Assembly: GCA_036346225.1 (NCBI GenBank)
Contig: JARFIW010001215.1
Location: 9,066,501-9,130,500, forward strand
DNA length: 64,000 bases
From: Platerodrilus igneus
Taxonomy: Eukaryota; Arthropoda; Insecta; Coleoptera; Lycidae
Direction: 5' to 3'
The position numbers were made by a program, and so were the translations under genes. Below, in pieces: positions 1 to 10,221 of the stretch (position 1 is the first letter of the stretch; each line of letters begins with the position of its first letter). The notes under the pieces were generated by a model, which ran no database searches, was not told where the DNA came from, and saw nothing but the letters and a program-made list of their open reading frames with translations.

Positions 1-3000
1 GTGTGACTCGCTTATGACCTTCTGCTGACGTCTTGAAGTTGATCCAGGGCAGGGTGGATGGATATATTAGGTTCAGATGTAGTTTCCACTTGGTGTAGAG
101 TTTAAATCGCAGGTTCACGGTTAGGGTGGGGGTATAGGTGGTTTGTTATCTAGGATTTCTTGTAGGTAGTCGTGGAGAGGAAGGGGAAACTGTGTGACTA
201 GGAATTTTAAATTAAGTAGTGGGGAATATAGGTCTAGTTGGAAGTGTGTTTGAATTTGTTCTGGTGGTAATGAGGGCGGGGCAATGGTGTATGAAATGTT
301 CAGGAGTTTCTAGGGAATCAAGATGGTTAGATGGACATAATGGAGAGAAGATTAAGTGGAGGGAATGTAATTTGGAGCGGAATTTGCCATGACCAGTCAG
401 GAATTGGATAGTTGTGCGGCTAGAATTTTGTATGTGATTGGGGATGTCGGTAGTGGTAGGAAATATTAGGTAAGTGAATCTGCCGGTTTCGGAAAGGGAC
501 CATGATTCTTGCCAGGAATGAAGGAGGAGTTGTAAATACGGGTGTTGATATCGGAAGTAGGGATTTTACGGTATGTGTCTGGGGATAATGTTTCATTGTG
601 AAGAGGGATTCTACAAAGGAATTTTTGGTTGCGGGTTTGAACGAAGTGGTGTAGCTGGATATCTGGGGGGAGGGGGGGATTTTTAGAATTGTGTATAAGG
701 CTGCAGTAGAGGTGGTGCGGAATGATCGGGTGACGTATGTAAGGTAAGAGCGTATGATCAGATTTAAGAATCTACGCGAGTGGGAGGTTGTCAAAGGATA
801 CCAAGAGTCAAGAGCGTATCGGATGATGGGGATAATGATATTATTAAGGATTCTTCTTCTTGTAGGTAGCGTTAGTTGAATTGATTTTGGTAGGGATTGT
901 TAGATGTTATACAAGAGCATCTTGGTTTTGGATCGGATTTTTTGGAGGTAGGTGTGCATTATCAGTCGGGTTTCTAGGTTAATGCCAAGGTATGGAACAG
1001 ATTCGGAAAAGGTTAGGGGGTTCCCAAAATGTGGATAGTAGGGCTTCGGGGAAAGTCGAGGAATTCTTTTAGGAGCAGCATTTTAGATTTGGAAGGGGAG
1101 ATGGGTTGTTTGTTAAGGATTGACCATTGTTCGATGTGTTGAATTAGGATTTTTGCAGTGGACTGTAGTTGAAGACGGGAGTTGCCGTGGATAAGAAATG
1201 GCAGGTCGTCTGCGTAAGCAAAGGTTTCTGTATTAGGGATGTTGAGGTCATGAAGAGTGTTGATGGCTAGGTTCCAAAAGGTGGGGGAAAGAATAGATCT
1301 TTGAAGACAGGAAGATAGGTTCGTGATGGAGGAGAAATAGTTTGTTTGGAGGGTTGCTGTACGGGAAGTTAGGTATGATTGGATGATTTTGAAAATATTA
1401 GAAGGGAAATTTAGTATCTTTAGTTGGTTAAGGATATTGGGCCACCAGAGGAAATCAAAAGCAGAGTGAAAGTCGAGGAAAATTGCTAGAACATATTTAA
1501 ATTGTGATGATTGAACTTTGGAGATTAGGGAGTGGATAGTTTGTTCAGGAAACCGTGTTAGTTGTTGGAAATTAAGGGATTGTTATCAGTATGGAACTGG
1601 AGTTTGTGTAGGATTAGTTTTTCTAGGAATTTACCGATTGTTGAAAGGAGGGCGATTGGTCGGTAGGAACGTGGATCTTCGGGAGGTTTTGCTGGTTTTA
1701 GAAGAAGGATATTATTTGCATGTTTGAAGGTGTCAGGAAAGGTACCGGTGGTTAGACATTTTTGGAATAGCTTGTGGATAGGTTGACGGATGACTGGCCA
1801 TAACTTTTGAATAATTATGTTGGGGATATTACCAGGACCTGGAGATTTATAAGGATATACTTTGGAGATGATAGAGTCTAGAAGGTCAGTGTCGAGAGTA
1901 TCATGGGGGGGTTTGGGTGGAATACACAATTGTTGATGATTTGGTATTGTTGGAAGGAAGGACGTCCATAGATTTGGGAGGAATAACGGTGTTTAGAAGG
2001 AGGGATAAAGTTTTTTGGATGGTGGGGTAAGGAAGTGATGTAGGTGTTGTTAGGATTTGAATTGAAGGGGATTTAACTAACTTTCCAGGGATCGGTACTT
2101 GGATGGTCAACGATGTTCTTTAGATAATCCTTCTTGGCTTCATAGATGCTTCTTTTGAAGAATGAACGTAGTTGATGAAATTCTGTGCCCAGTAATATTA
2201 GATGGTCATTGTAGACTGCGAGTCTTCGTAAACGTTGAATTTTGTGGCGTAGGGTGTTAAATCTTTTCCTGGTTTCTTGTAGTGTGGGACTCCACCAGGG
2301 TGTTGTGCGTATAACGTAGCGTCTCGGAATAGTAGTGGCTGCAGTACGGTGAATGGATTGGATAATGGAGTTAGCTAGTAGTGTAGGATGGGAATCTTGT
2401 GGTTGCACAGATTGGGGGTTGAAATGTGGTTTTTTAAGGATTTTTGGAAACGGGACCAATCTGCTCTGTTGGTATTGTACGATGATGATTTGAAAAATTG
2501 CCGTGGTAGGAGGTTGGGAAGGATTTTGAAAGTTATTGGATTATGATCGCTGGAATTTATAAGATGGGAAACGTTCCAGGAGTTGATTAAACCAGAGGCT
2601 GATGGAGTGGCTAGGGTAATGTCTATGTTGGATTTGTGGTTTTTGGGATTCCCAAGTTGGAATATTTGATGGAGAATTTATAATGGATAGGTTATGTTGA
2701 AGGATGGACTCTTCTGTAGATCGTGTGTTTGCGTCTGCGCATATCAGCGTCGGTTTTTGTTCAAGTGTTTGTAAGGTATTGTCTAACTGTTATAGATAAG
2801 TTTGTATGTTTTTGCTGTATTTAAAGGATGTCGAAATGACTTATAGTGTCCTAGTCTTCCAGTGCAGTTCAGCTGTCAGTATTTGTGGTGTAGATTGTGA
2901 ACGGATAAGGCAGGCATCTATTTGGGTGTCGTTAATGATGATGGCTGCAGTAAGATTAGGATCTGACGGGTGGGGATGTATACGGGATCTGGTGTGCGGA

Positions 3001-3150
3001 GGCAGATTGAAAATTCTGTTGTTAACTAGGTATGGTTCTTGGAGGATAGCTAGGGATATTTTTTGTTTGGTACGGACATGGGTTAATTCGAGTGTCGGAG
3101 TGTTGGAGGTTGGCTTGGATGACTGGCGTGTAGGACGGAATTAGATGGGG
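1..3150 (-). pseudogene. LINE ORF2 relic: endonuclease + reverse transcriptase
   Basis: Several frames together cover ORF2. The endonuclease starts near 3130 and shows AILQEPY, then AAIIINDTQIDACLI, and ends near 2520 with SNIDITLATPS and SSDHNPITF, typical of apurinic-like endonucleases. A linker follows at 2459-2073 (PWWSPTLQETRK). The RT fingers at 1929-1558 show KSPGPGNIPN and DPRSYRPIALLS. The palm reads FLDFHSAFDFLWWP near 1470 and then AYADDLPFLI; the catalytic YADD is encoded at 1205-1216. The thumb is at 794-420 (RTTSTAALYTILKIPP). The tail near 400-260 reads QFLTGHGKF and ETPEHFIHHCPAL, the usual LINE ORF2 end. YADD is intact but the frame shifts at least three times, so the gene is broken. 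Confidence 0.9.
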
Positions 3151-3187
3151 ACTATGGATAAACATAGGAACAAATTATGTGAAGGAG

Positions 3188-3335
3188 TTAATAGCCATAA
3201 TCGGTGCGTAATTTGTAAATCTCAAGGAATTGTTTGTAGACAGGACAGTCGGGACTGGTCACAGGATGGTTATGAGGGCGGTTTATACTTTGGCAATTAG
3301 AACAGATGGGTTGCAAAGACTTTTGGTTAGGACAC
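3188..3335 (-). pseudogene. C-terminus of LINE ORF1 (gag-like) with CCHC knuckle
   Basis: The minus strand reads CSNCQ, then about ten residues rich in N, P and H, then PDCPVYKQF, and stops at DYGY. This is the C-X2-C ... H-X4/5-C nucleic-acid-binding knuckle, followed by the CPxYKxxxEIxxLR-type sequence that ends the gag-like ORF1 of Jockey-superfamily LINEs. Such proteins coat the element RNA. The N-terminal part of ORF1 is not visible upstream, where the sequence becomes ordinary A+T-rich DNA, so the element is 5' truncated inside ORF1. Confidence 0.7.
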
Positions 3336-3360
3336 ACTATACAAGATATATCGAAGTGCT

Positions 3361-4429
3361 AGAACCACGACTATGGAAGTATTAAAAAATCCCCTTAGTT
3401 GAAGGGGTCATTAAAAGACTTTCATTTAATGCGCTGTTGTTGGAGTTGAATACCTTTTTTGAGTTCTACAATAGCAATTGTATTATAATTGCACTACATG
3501 TTTCAAAATTTTAGAAACTACCGTGGAGATTAATAGTGAGATTTTGAAAATAGAAAAGGCAGCGATGGACACAGCTACAACACTGAAGTTGTGATAGCTA
3601 AAACTCCATTGGAAGATCCCCAAAACCCCTTAGGAGACCAGCCCATAAAAATTTTCCTCATTTTGTTTTCTGGAATAAAGCGATTCAAAAAATTCCAAAT
3701 ATGCATTTCGTAAACGAACATGGGAATACTTCTAGACCGCCTTGTTTGAACAATTTTGTAAAGACAGCACAAAGTTTTCAGAATGTTTAAATTGCTGAAG
3801 GGTTTTGGAATTGAACTGATGAAAACTCGACAGTTTAATGAAGCTTCTTTAAAGAATTTTTTTGGACAAATACGTAACCGTGGTGAAAATAATTTTTGTC
3901 TTTTAACTAGTGTTTAGCATTAATATATATTACATTACTAGTGTAGAAAGTGACCCATTTTACACGAGTGGGAGAGTTGTCCCACGAGGCGTCAGCCGAG
4001 TGCTACAATCCCACGAGTGTGAAATGGCACTGTCGACACGAGTTTTGTATACGACTTTTCCGACGACCACAACTAATGAAAAAAAATTAGTATTTTAAAT
4101 AAACGTACATCGTTGCTCTTTCCCTTAAACACCTGGCCTTGATGCAAGGTCGCGCGATCGTCTAGTGATTATGTCGAATAAACTCTACATCGTGTTTTTT
4201 GGCATTGGACATGTTGAGTCGTGTAGGTAATTAATGTACTAATAACTCATTGGTCATACGCTCTAGAGTTGAAAATTATTTCAATACTTCAGTGATGTTT
4301 ACTTTAGCACTTTAGAGTGATATTTACTTTCGCACCCTAGAGTGATATACGTCACTTTCTAAATAAATAAGTATTGTGCAATCTGTTGTTTTCATACGTG
4401 GTCGTCGGAAAACGATATTCAAGATGTAC
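3361..4429. other. Intergenic, no gene; contains short imperfect palindromes
   Basis: No credible coding frame is present. A hairpin-like stretch lies at 3956-4027, where CACGAGTGGGA is mirrored by TCCCACGAGTGTG around a short centre. A longer-range inverted pair links ACTTTTCCGACGACCAC near 4050 with GTGGTCGTCGGAAAACG near 4400. Together these suggest a decayed inverted-repeat element between about 3945 and 4430. No target duplication was found. Confidence 0.4.
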
Positions 4430-4925
4430 GGGACAAACCTACCAAAAAATTTTCAAATTAAGTGAAGCATTCTTGAATGTTTACATCAATGTGTAAATTT
4501 AAAATAATATTTGAAGTATATCATTGGCACTTAATTTCTGAAGAGTATTGGACATTTCTCGTTTAAACGATTTTAAAGATTTAGCACAGACGCAAGATTA
4601 TATCGAGCTGTTAGTGATTGCTTGAATTCCTAGAACGAGGTAGCGTCATCGGGTCAAAAAACATTCTTGAAGTGACTATTTTGGATACACGAGAAACACA
4701 AAAATCACAATAAGACGTCATTGCTTTTTACAAAAGGCTGCAGAAGTACATTAATACACATTTAGATTTCAAACACGCACAACTAATTCAGGTCGTTCTA
4801 AAACTTTTTCCTTTTGACATTATAACTTGATTAAAGTTGGACCGATTTTAATAATTCATAATTTGAACAGTTCAAAAGATTCTGAACAAAAATGTTTGTC
4901 TTGGATTTCGTCACAAAGTCAGGTA
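4430..4925 (+). repeat. Inverted copy of the ZNF-gene 3'-flank segment
   Basis: Read as reverse complement this stretch follows the sequence at 49220-49720 and 60550-61500. It runs from GGTTAGTACCTGACTTTGTG through ATCGGTCCAACTTTA, CTTCTGCAGCCTTTTGT, GATGACGCTACCTCGTTCT and ATATAATCTTGCGTCTGTG. In the other copies this block lies downstream of a minus-strand zinc-finger gene. Here it points the opposite way and no zinc-finger array is attached, so it is probably the remains of an inverted ZNF unit. Confidence 0.8.
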
Positions 4926-6501
4926 CTAACCTAAAAGTGTATTTTTGAAAACATGGGAAAATATTCGTTTGCTGTTTCTTTGGCATACTCACTTACGATC
5001 GGTTTTATTCTCGGAATCCTTCCAATAAAATTGTTTCGCATTTGAAAACTATTTTGGATTAAAATTTGCAACGTTGTAGTCGTAGTTCTAACATTAAAAC
5101 TGCTCAATTTAACATCCAAGGACATATGTGTTTATAATCAAATCCAGTTGCATTTACTTGCAAGAGACTAACTCAAAACGATTTACAAATCCACCAATAG
5201 GATTAGGTTATTCCCTTTAGGACATGTAAGTTTTAGGCTTCTATAAATTCTAATCTAGCAGAGCATTATTTTTCAGCATATTCGATCCATAGTCAAAAGT
5301 TTTAAAATTCATGTCACTTTTAAAAAAAGGCTAAAGGTGATGTCATCTTGGTAATTAATATAGCTTGATTTTGTTTAATTTAGAGAATATATAATGGTGC
5401 CAATTATCTCATCATCTTAAGAACAAACACATGTCATATATAGTTTTGTGTTGATTCAAATTTATCTAAAACCTGTTTTTAACTCTAATGCGTTGTTTAC
5501 AACTCTTTCTTCCCACTATCAATTGTATTTTATTGGTCAGAGTCTGTGTTATACAATGTATAATGTGCATTTTTTTCAGCTTCGGAGCCGATGATCTCAT
5601 CTATGTAATTCTACATTCTGTATTTTGCTTATTTAATGTCTTGTTAATACCAAATGTGTGGGTTTCCCCTTTATAATAATTACAGCAATGTCTATTTGAA
5701 ATAGTGTCATATTGCATGGCATTTATTTACCAACTTCAAAAGCTCGATTTTAAAGCGTACTTTAATGAATTTACGGTTATTTGATAGATCTAAAGCTTAC
5801 TGAGAAATGACATTCCTTACTATGCAACTCTTTGGTTAAAACTGGCTTGTTTACATTCTTGTAGTTTTAGAATAATTTGGAATAAAATGACGGATTTAAT
5901 TACCAATCATAATTTGTAGACACTAGTAAGAAACAAAGATTCTACAGGGTGTTCCCATTACAAATTAGTTCATCAAAATTAAATATTATTTATTTCCTAT
6001 GTAATTGTCTTGCATAATGCATCACGTTGCACACTAAATTTCAAAATAATCAAAATGTTTCGAAATAAAATAGAATTGGCAATGTTGCTATTACCTATAG
6101 CACATCTCATTAAATATAAATGAATGATCATTTGACTTCAGAAATTCATATTGATTCAAACGAATACAAATGATCACGTGATGATCTTCTTTCATGACCC
6201 TGACTACACATATTTGTGTTCCACAATTTATAGTTCATTCATTTTAACTTTAGGATGACGTCCAATGTAGTAATAAACTATTGGCAACTGTATGCAAATG
6301 AATACCTAGAATTTCGCTTGAAGTATGCTATCATTTAACATATAAAGGTTGGCAGTTCTGTACGGTATTGCTACTAATTTCTTTTGCCAATGGGAATATT
6401 CATATATCTTTTATTAAATATAATAGAATTTAAACTAACATTGGCAATGTAGCATTCTAACCAGTTGTGACGTCATCCTAAAATTAAACCAAATGGACTA
6501 A
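4926..6501. other. Intergenic, no gene recognised
   Basis: A+T-rich sequence. The short open frames here have no recognisable motif or biased composition. A weak inverted pair (TTTAGGATGACGTC near 6250 and GACGTCATCCTAAA near 6470) may mark a small decayed MITE. The final three bases, TAA at 6499-6501, are the target duplication of the adjoining Harbinger element. Confidence 0.4.
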
Positions 6502-6528
6502 GCCCCGATTGCACCAGTTCCGCTTAAA
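6502..6528 (+). repeat. Left terminal inverted repeat of the Harbinger element
   Basis: Matches the reverse complement of 9353-9379 with about three mismatches, all in the outermost eight bases. It is preceded by the TAA target duplication. Confidence 0.9.
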
Positions 6529-6783
6529 TGCCTGGCTTTTATAAGCTTCGCTTAACGTTTAGTTTCGCTTATAGTTACTTGGCGTTGCACCACGTACAGC
6601 TTACTAAAGCGATCAATTTATGTTGGTATTTACAATATCACTAAGACATTTGAACTAAAAATGGGTGTCAGTTGTTTAAGTGATACTTGAGGGGTTAGTG
6701 TAAGTTATTTTTTCCGTGTGATTTTATGTATTTAGCTAATTCAGTATTGTGATAAACCAATCATTAATAAATTTGCATTCGTA

Positions 6784-7548
6784 ATGGAAACAAAACGACA
6801 AAGAGCAGCAAATTTTACCAACGAAGAGAAAGTTTTATTACTTAATATTATTAAAAGTTAGAAAAAGGGCAGCAGATGAGCGACTCAGCTTATATAAAAC
6901 TGGAGGTGGACCCTGTACGAGCACAGATTTATCAACAGATTCCACTTTTGATTTAACAATGTCCATAATTAATAAAAAAAACGCTTATGGAATAGTTAAT
7001 CGATTTGATGGGGATCGTGCATTACAATCTGATAGTTCTATGATCAATACCTGACTTGTAAATCCTCCCTGTATGTTCGTTGTGGTTTGTTTAGCATTCT
7101 TCTTAATCTTCTTTGGGAATTAAACCACTCATAGTTTTTTAAATTATCTTTATTTACGTTTCGATCCATGATCTAAGATCGTTCTCAAAATTATAAAAAC
7201 TTCAAGTTTGACATTTATGACATAAATTGAAGGTAACTTTGATTTATTGATGTTCGAAATTTTTAAAAATTTTTGCTTAGTGTACTCAAACCAAATATTT
7301 CGAACATCAATAAATCAAAGTCACCTTCAATTTATGTCATAAATGTTAAACTTGAAGTTTTTATTATTTAGACAACGATCCTAGGTCATGGATCGAAACT
7401 TAAATAAAGTTGATTTTAAAAACTATGAGTGGTTTAATTCCCAAAGAAGATTAAGAAGTATTCTATGATCAATGTTCCAGATAATATAAGATTGCAAGAT
7501 AATGATGATATTGTTTTTGAAGTTGTAGCTAGCGAGGTAGTTTCTTGA
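6784..7548 (+). pseudogene. SANT/Myb-like DNA-binding partner gene of Harbinger, interrupted by an insertion
   Basis: ATG at 6784 opens with METKRQRAANFTNEEKVLLL, the start of the Myb/SANT-like domain carried by Harbinger elements, where it helps the transposase bind DNA and enter the nucleus. A TAG at 6859-6861 ends this frame, and much of the domain seems to be deleted afterwards. Sequence resumes near 6900 with YKTGGGP and the Asp/Ser-rich stretch usual downstream of the domain. A 425-bp insertion including its duplicated target (7049-7473) then splits the frame. Skipping the insertion and one target copy keeps the frame open to TGA at 7546-7548. So the later half was still open when the insertion landed. 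Confidence 0.75.
7049..7473. mobile_element. Inverted dimer of a Penelope-like terminal unit, with 13-bp target duplication
   Basis: Two arms of the same repeat lie head to head: 7063-7262 and, reverse complemented, 7278-7460, separated by a short A+T-rich centre. TTCTATGATCAAT occurs at 7036-7048 and again at 7461-7473, a 13-bp target duplication. Each arm contains GTTTCGATCCATGA followed by ATCGTTGTC (degenerate in the left arm). On the other strand this is a small stem (GATCC/GGATC) followed by GAAAC, as in the terminal repeats of Penelope-like elements. The right arm lacks the first 30 or so bases present in the left arm. No coding sequence is present. Confidence 0.7.
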
Positions 7549-7886
7549 ATTTAGTATAGTTTTAATATAAATTATATAACTTGAATTTTTGTAAAACGAA
7601 GAAGACAATTGGTAGTATCACAAACCAAGTAATTTGCAAACACCAATACACAAAAAACTAAAAAATATTGCTACCATAGAATTGCCTGATACGGAAGTAA
7701 TTCCAAGCAAAAAGGATAAACTTTCAGTTTAACTTTTATATAAGTATGCTTAATTTCATTATAATACAAATAGTTGTATACATTTTTTTTATTACATTAC
7801 GGTTTTTATATATTCATTGGACTTTTAAAATACATTATTCTTATAATATCAATAATATAAATTAATTACAAAGTGAGATTATTGAA

Positions 7887-9158
7887 TTATAATTGAGCAA
7901 AATATTGTTGAACAAACTGCCTTCTCAATAATGCCCCAGCTCCAGCAGGTTGATCATTTTCAACGTAAACATTAGGTATTTGACCAGCCTGGATTAAACG
8001 TTCCAAAACATGATTGTCTATTTCTTCAGGCAGTGGTGGCGGCATTAAGTCATTCATTTGTATTGCTGCATGGTTCAAGACACATGTTGCGACAGTTACC
8101 GTTAGTGTTATCTAATGCCAATCTCGAACCACATGCCAGGATGGGAAATCGTCTTTTTAGCACCCCAAAACATCTTTCGATTGCATTTCGTGTTCTAATA
8201 TGGACCTCATTATATAATTGTTCTGCAGCAGTTTGGGGATTAAGAAAAGGGGTAAAAAGGTATCTCTTGCAGGGGTAACAACTATCACCTAAAACGAAAT
8301 TTAATCTTTAGTTACAAGTGTTTCATGTGCATAATAATAAACTATTAACTACCTAATAACAGACAATTCCGATACACGTTATTGTCAAAATAGGCTCGTA
8401 CTGTACTATGATTAAACACAGTTGCATCGTGTGTAGACCTTGGCCATCTAGCAACAACATTTAAAATATTTAACGATGAATTACAAATTACTTGGGTATT
8501 AATAGAAAAATATGATTTATGGTTTCTGAAAATTTCACCGTCATTACCACCTAGAAACTAAAATGAATTAATCAGGCCACGATTATATTTAAAGTACATA
8601 CCTGGAGACTGGATTCTGACATGTGTACAATCAATATCGCCAATTACTCTAGGAAAACCAGCAATATTAAAAAATTGTTGCTGGCTAATTTGAATTTCCT
8701 TATCATTTTGTGGCATTGGAATATAGTGTGGGTACAGTTCAGCAATTGCTTCAGAGACTCGGTGCACTATTCGACAAGCTGTCTATATATGCATATTCAT
8801 GAAATCAGCTATTGACTGTAGGTGGCCACCAGTAGAATAAAACCGTAAACATGTCAACAGCTGGATTATGGGTGAAACACAATTGTTACTAAAAACAAAC
8901 TTTTTTTATTACATACTTCAAATTATATTTTCAGTACTTACTTATCATATGGGTATTCTAAACGATATTTAATCAGTCTTAAAACATCTAGTGTGCAGTT
9001 TCTTGACAGTCTGAAACGTCGCCTGAAAGCTACCTCATCCAAACTATCAAAATAGCTAATTATTTGGTATATCTGTCTTGGTATACCATGCTGAATAAAT
9101 TGAAAAATCTACCAATTCTCTTCATCATCATCAAATTCAATTCAAAATTCATTTTTTA
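7887..9158 (-). pseudogene. HARBI1-like DDE transposase relic with three introns
   Basis: Four exons can be followed on the minus strand: about 9158-8942, 8888-8602, 8550-8353 and 8288-7887. All three introns are GT-AG and short (53, 51 and 64 bp). Exon 1 encodes an acidic start and RRRFRLSRNCTLDVLRLI. Exon 2 gives VSPIIQLLTCLRFYSTGGH and later FPRVIGDIDCTHVRIQSPG, where the first catalytic Asp lies. Exon 3 has NVVARWPRSTHDATVF. Exon 4 has LLLGDSCYPCKRYLFTPF (second Asp, codon completed across the junction) and RNAIERCFGVLKRRFPIL (the Glu region). Damage: an in-frame TAG near 8785 and a frameshift near 8100, after which the frame continues as VATCVLNHAA. This is a DDE_Tnp_4 nuclease, formerly able to cut and paste the element. 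Confidence 0.9.
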
Positions 9159-9352
9159 TCTTATATAGATTCCTATTCTGTCTACAAGATTCCTTTAACA
9201 TGAAGTTTGGTTCTTGAACTATACCTTGAAGTTGGCAAACAAACACGTAAGCGGTACTTATTGTGACGCTTAAGTTAGACTCCAAATCTGTCACTTTAAG
9301 CGACCTTAAAAGTATGGTGCAACGCGCTTAAATAATTAAGCTTTGTTTAACT

Positions 9353-9379
9353 TTTAAGCGGAACTGGTGCAACCGGGCA
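9353..9379 (-). repeat. Right terminal inverted repeat of the Harbinger element
   Basis: Partner of 6502-6528. TAA follows at 9380-9382. Confidence 0.9.
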
Positions 9380-9382
9380 TAA

Positions 9383-10221
9383 ACAGTACTTCTCTGAATA
9401 GTTTTGCATTTCTGCAATGGAAAGTATTAAATAACGACATACAAAGTGATTCCAATAAGCAAACAAAATTTATCTATTTGTTTCAGAATTTTTAAAATTT
9501 GATGTTTAGACTAGGTATCGAATATTACAAATTTAAAAGCAAAGTAAATAAGAACTTTTACAATATTGTGTTTATTAAAAATATACATAATTTTTTACAA
9601 TTTAAACATAACAATATAGTATAAGTGTTTAGGCAAGGAATTGGCGCTTGTGTGGTATAAAATTTAGCGGCTGCATTAAAAACTATCACTAATGTAAATG
9701 TCTAAAATATGCGGACTAAATTAGATAATTTCAGATATTGCTAAACGTATAGGCAAAACTTGTAGGGTTTTTTGAAAACTATTTCAAATGATTTTATACA
9801 CTTGTAGCTAAAATTCCCAAAAAGGTATTGTAAATGAAGACCGTTGTGTTGTTTTGAATTACATTTCAATGTCTAATTTTTTCTTTACCTTTTTGTTTTT
9901 GGCATATGGTGAACAAATATTTTTAGGTATCAACGAAGCTAAGTCATTGATTATGGAATAGACTTTTTAGGTCTATTTTTATAGAATTCTCAGTAATGTT
10001 GAATGCAAATGGTTTTTTAAGCTACTTTTTTGAGATGCTATACTATCACACAAATTGCATGCAAATGTAAGATTTTTTATACACTTGGAGCTAAAATTCC
10101 CAAAAAGATCTTCTAAATGAAGATAGTTGTGTTGTTTTGAATTACATTTCAATGTCTAATTTTTCCTTAACTTTTCCTTTTTTGCATATGGTGAACAAAT
10201 ATTTTTAGCTATCAACACAAG
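9383..10221. other. ZNF1 downstream flank, non-coding
   Basis: No coding frame. The stretch shares phrases with the flanks of the other ZNF units, such as AATATTTTTAGGTATCAAC just after the stop and the block GCTAAAATTCCCAAAAA near 9810. That last block recurs inside this flank near 10090, so part of the flank is itself duplicated. It probably contains the 3' untranslated region of the minus-strand ZNF1. Confidence 0.55.

Larger units (their letters stand above)
1..3360 (-). mobile_element. Degenerate two-ORF non-LTR retrotransposon (LINE), 3' end cut by the window edge
   Basis: Reading the minus strand from about 3340 down to 1 gives, in order: a gag-like CCHC knuckle, an endonuclease, a linker, a reverse transcriptase and a C-terminal tail. 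This is the ORF1-ORF2 order of the Jockey/R1-type superfamily. The frame changes several times and only fragments stay open (2459-2073, 1929-1558, 794-420), so the copy is dead. Neither a poly-A tail nor target-site duplications can be seen because the 3' end lies outside the window. The exact clade is not certain from reading alone. Confidence 0.88.
6502..9379 (-). mobile_element. PIF/Harbinger DNA transposon, complete ends, decayed genes
   Basis: The ends are terminal inverted repeats. The left end reads GCCCCGATTGCACCAGTTCC and the right end, reverse complemented, reads TGCCCGGTTGCACCAGTTCC, both followed by GCTTAAA. TAA flanks the element on both sides (6499-6501 and 9380-9382), the 3-bp target duplication typical of PIF/Harbinger. 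A GCGTTGCACCA motif recurs just inside each end as a subterminal repeat. The cargo is the family's usual pair: a SANT/Myb-like gene on the plus strand and a DDE transposase on the minus strand. Both are broken, so this copy cannot move by itself. Confidence 0.92.

Noticed and set aside
5940..6490. Possible MITE suggested by TTTAGGATGACGTC / GACGTCATCCTAAA
   Set aside because: Only about 14 bases of inverted match, with no target duplication.
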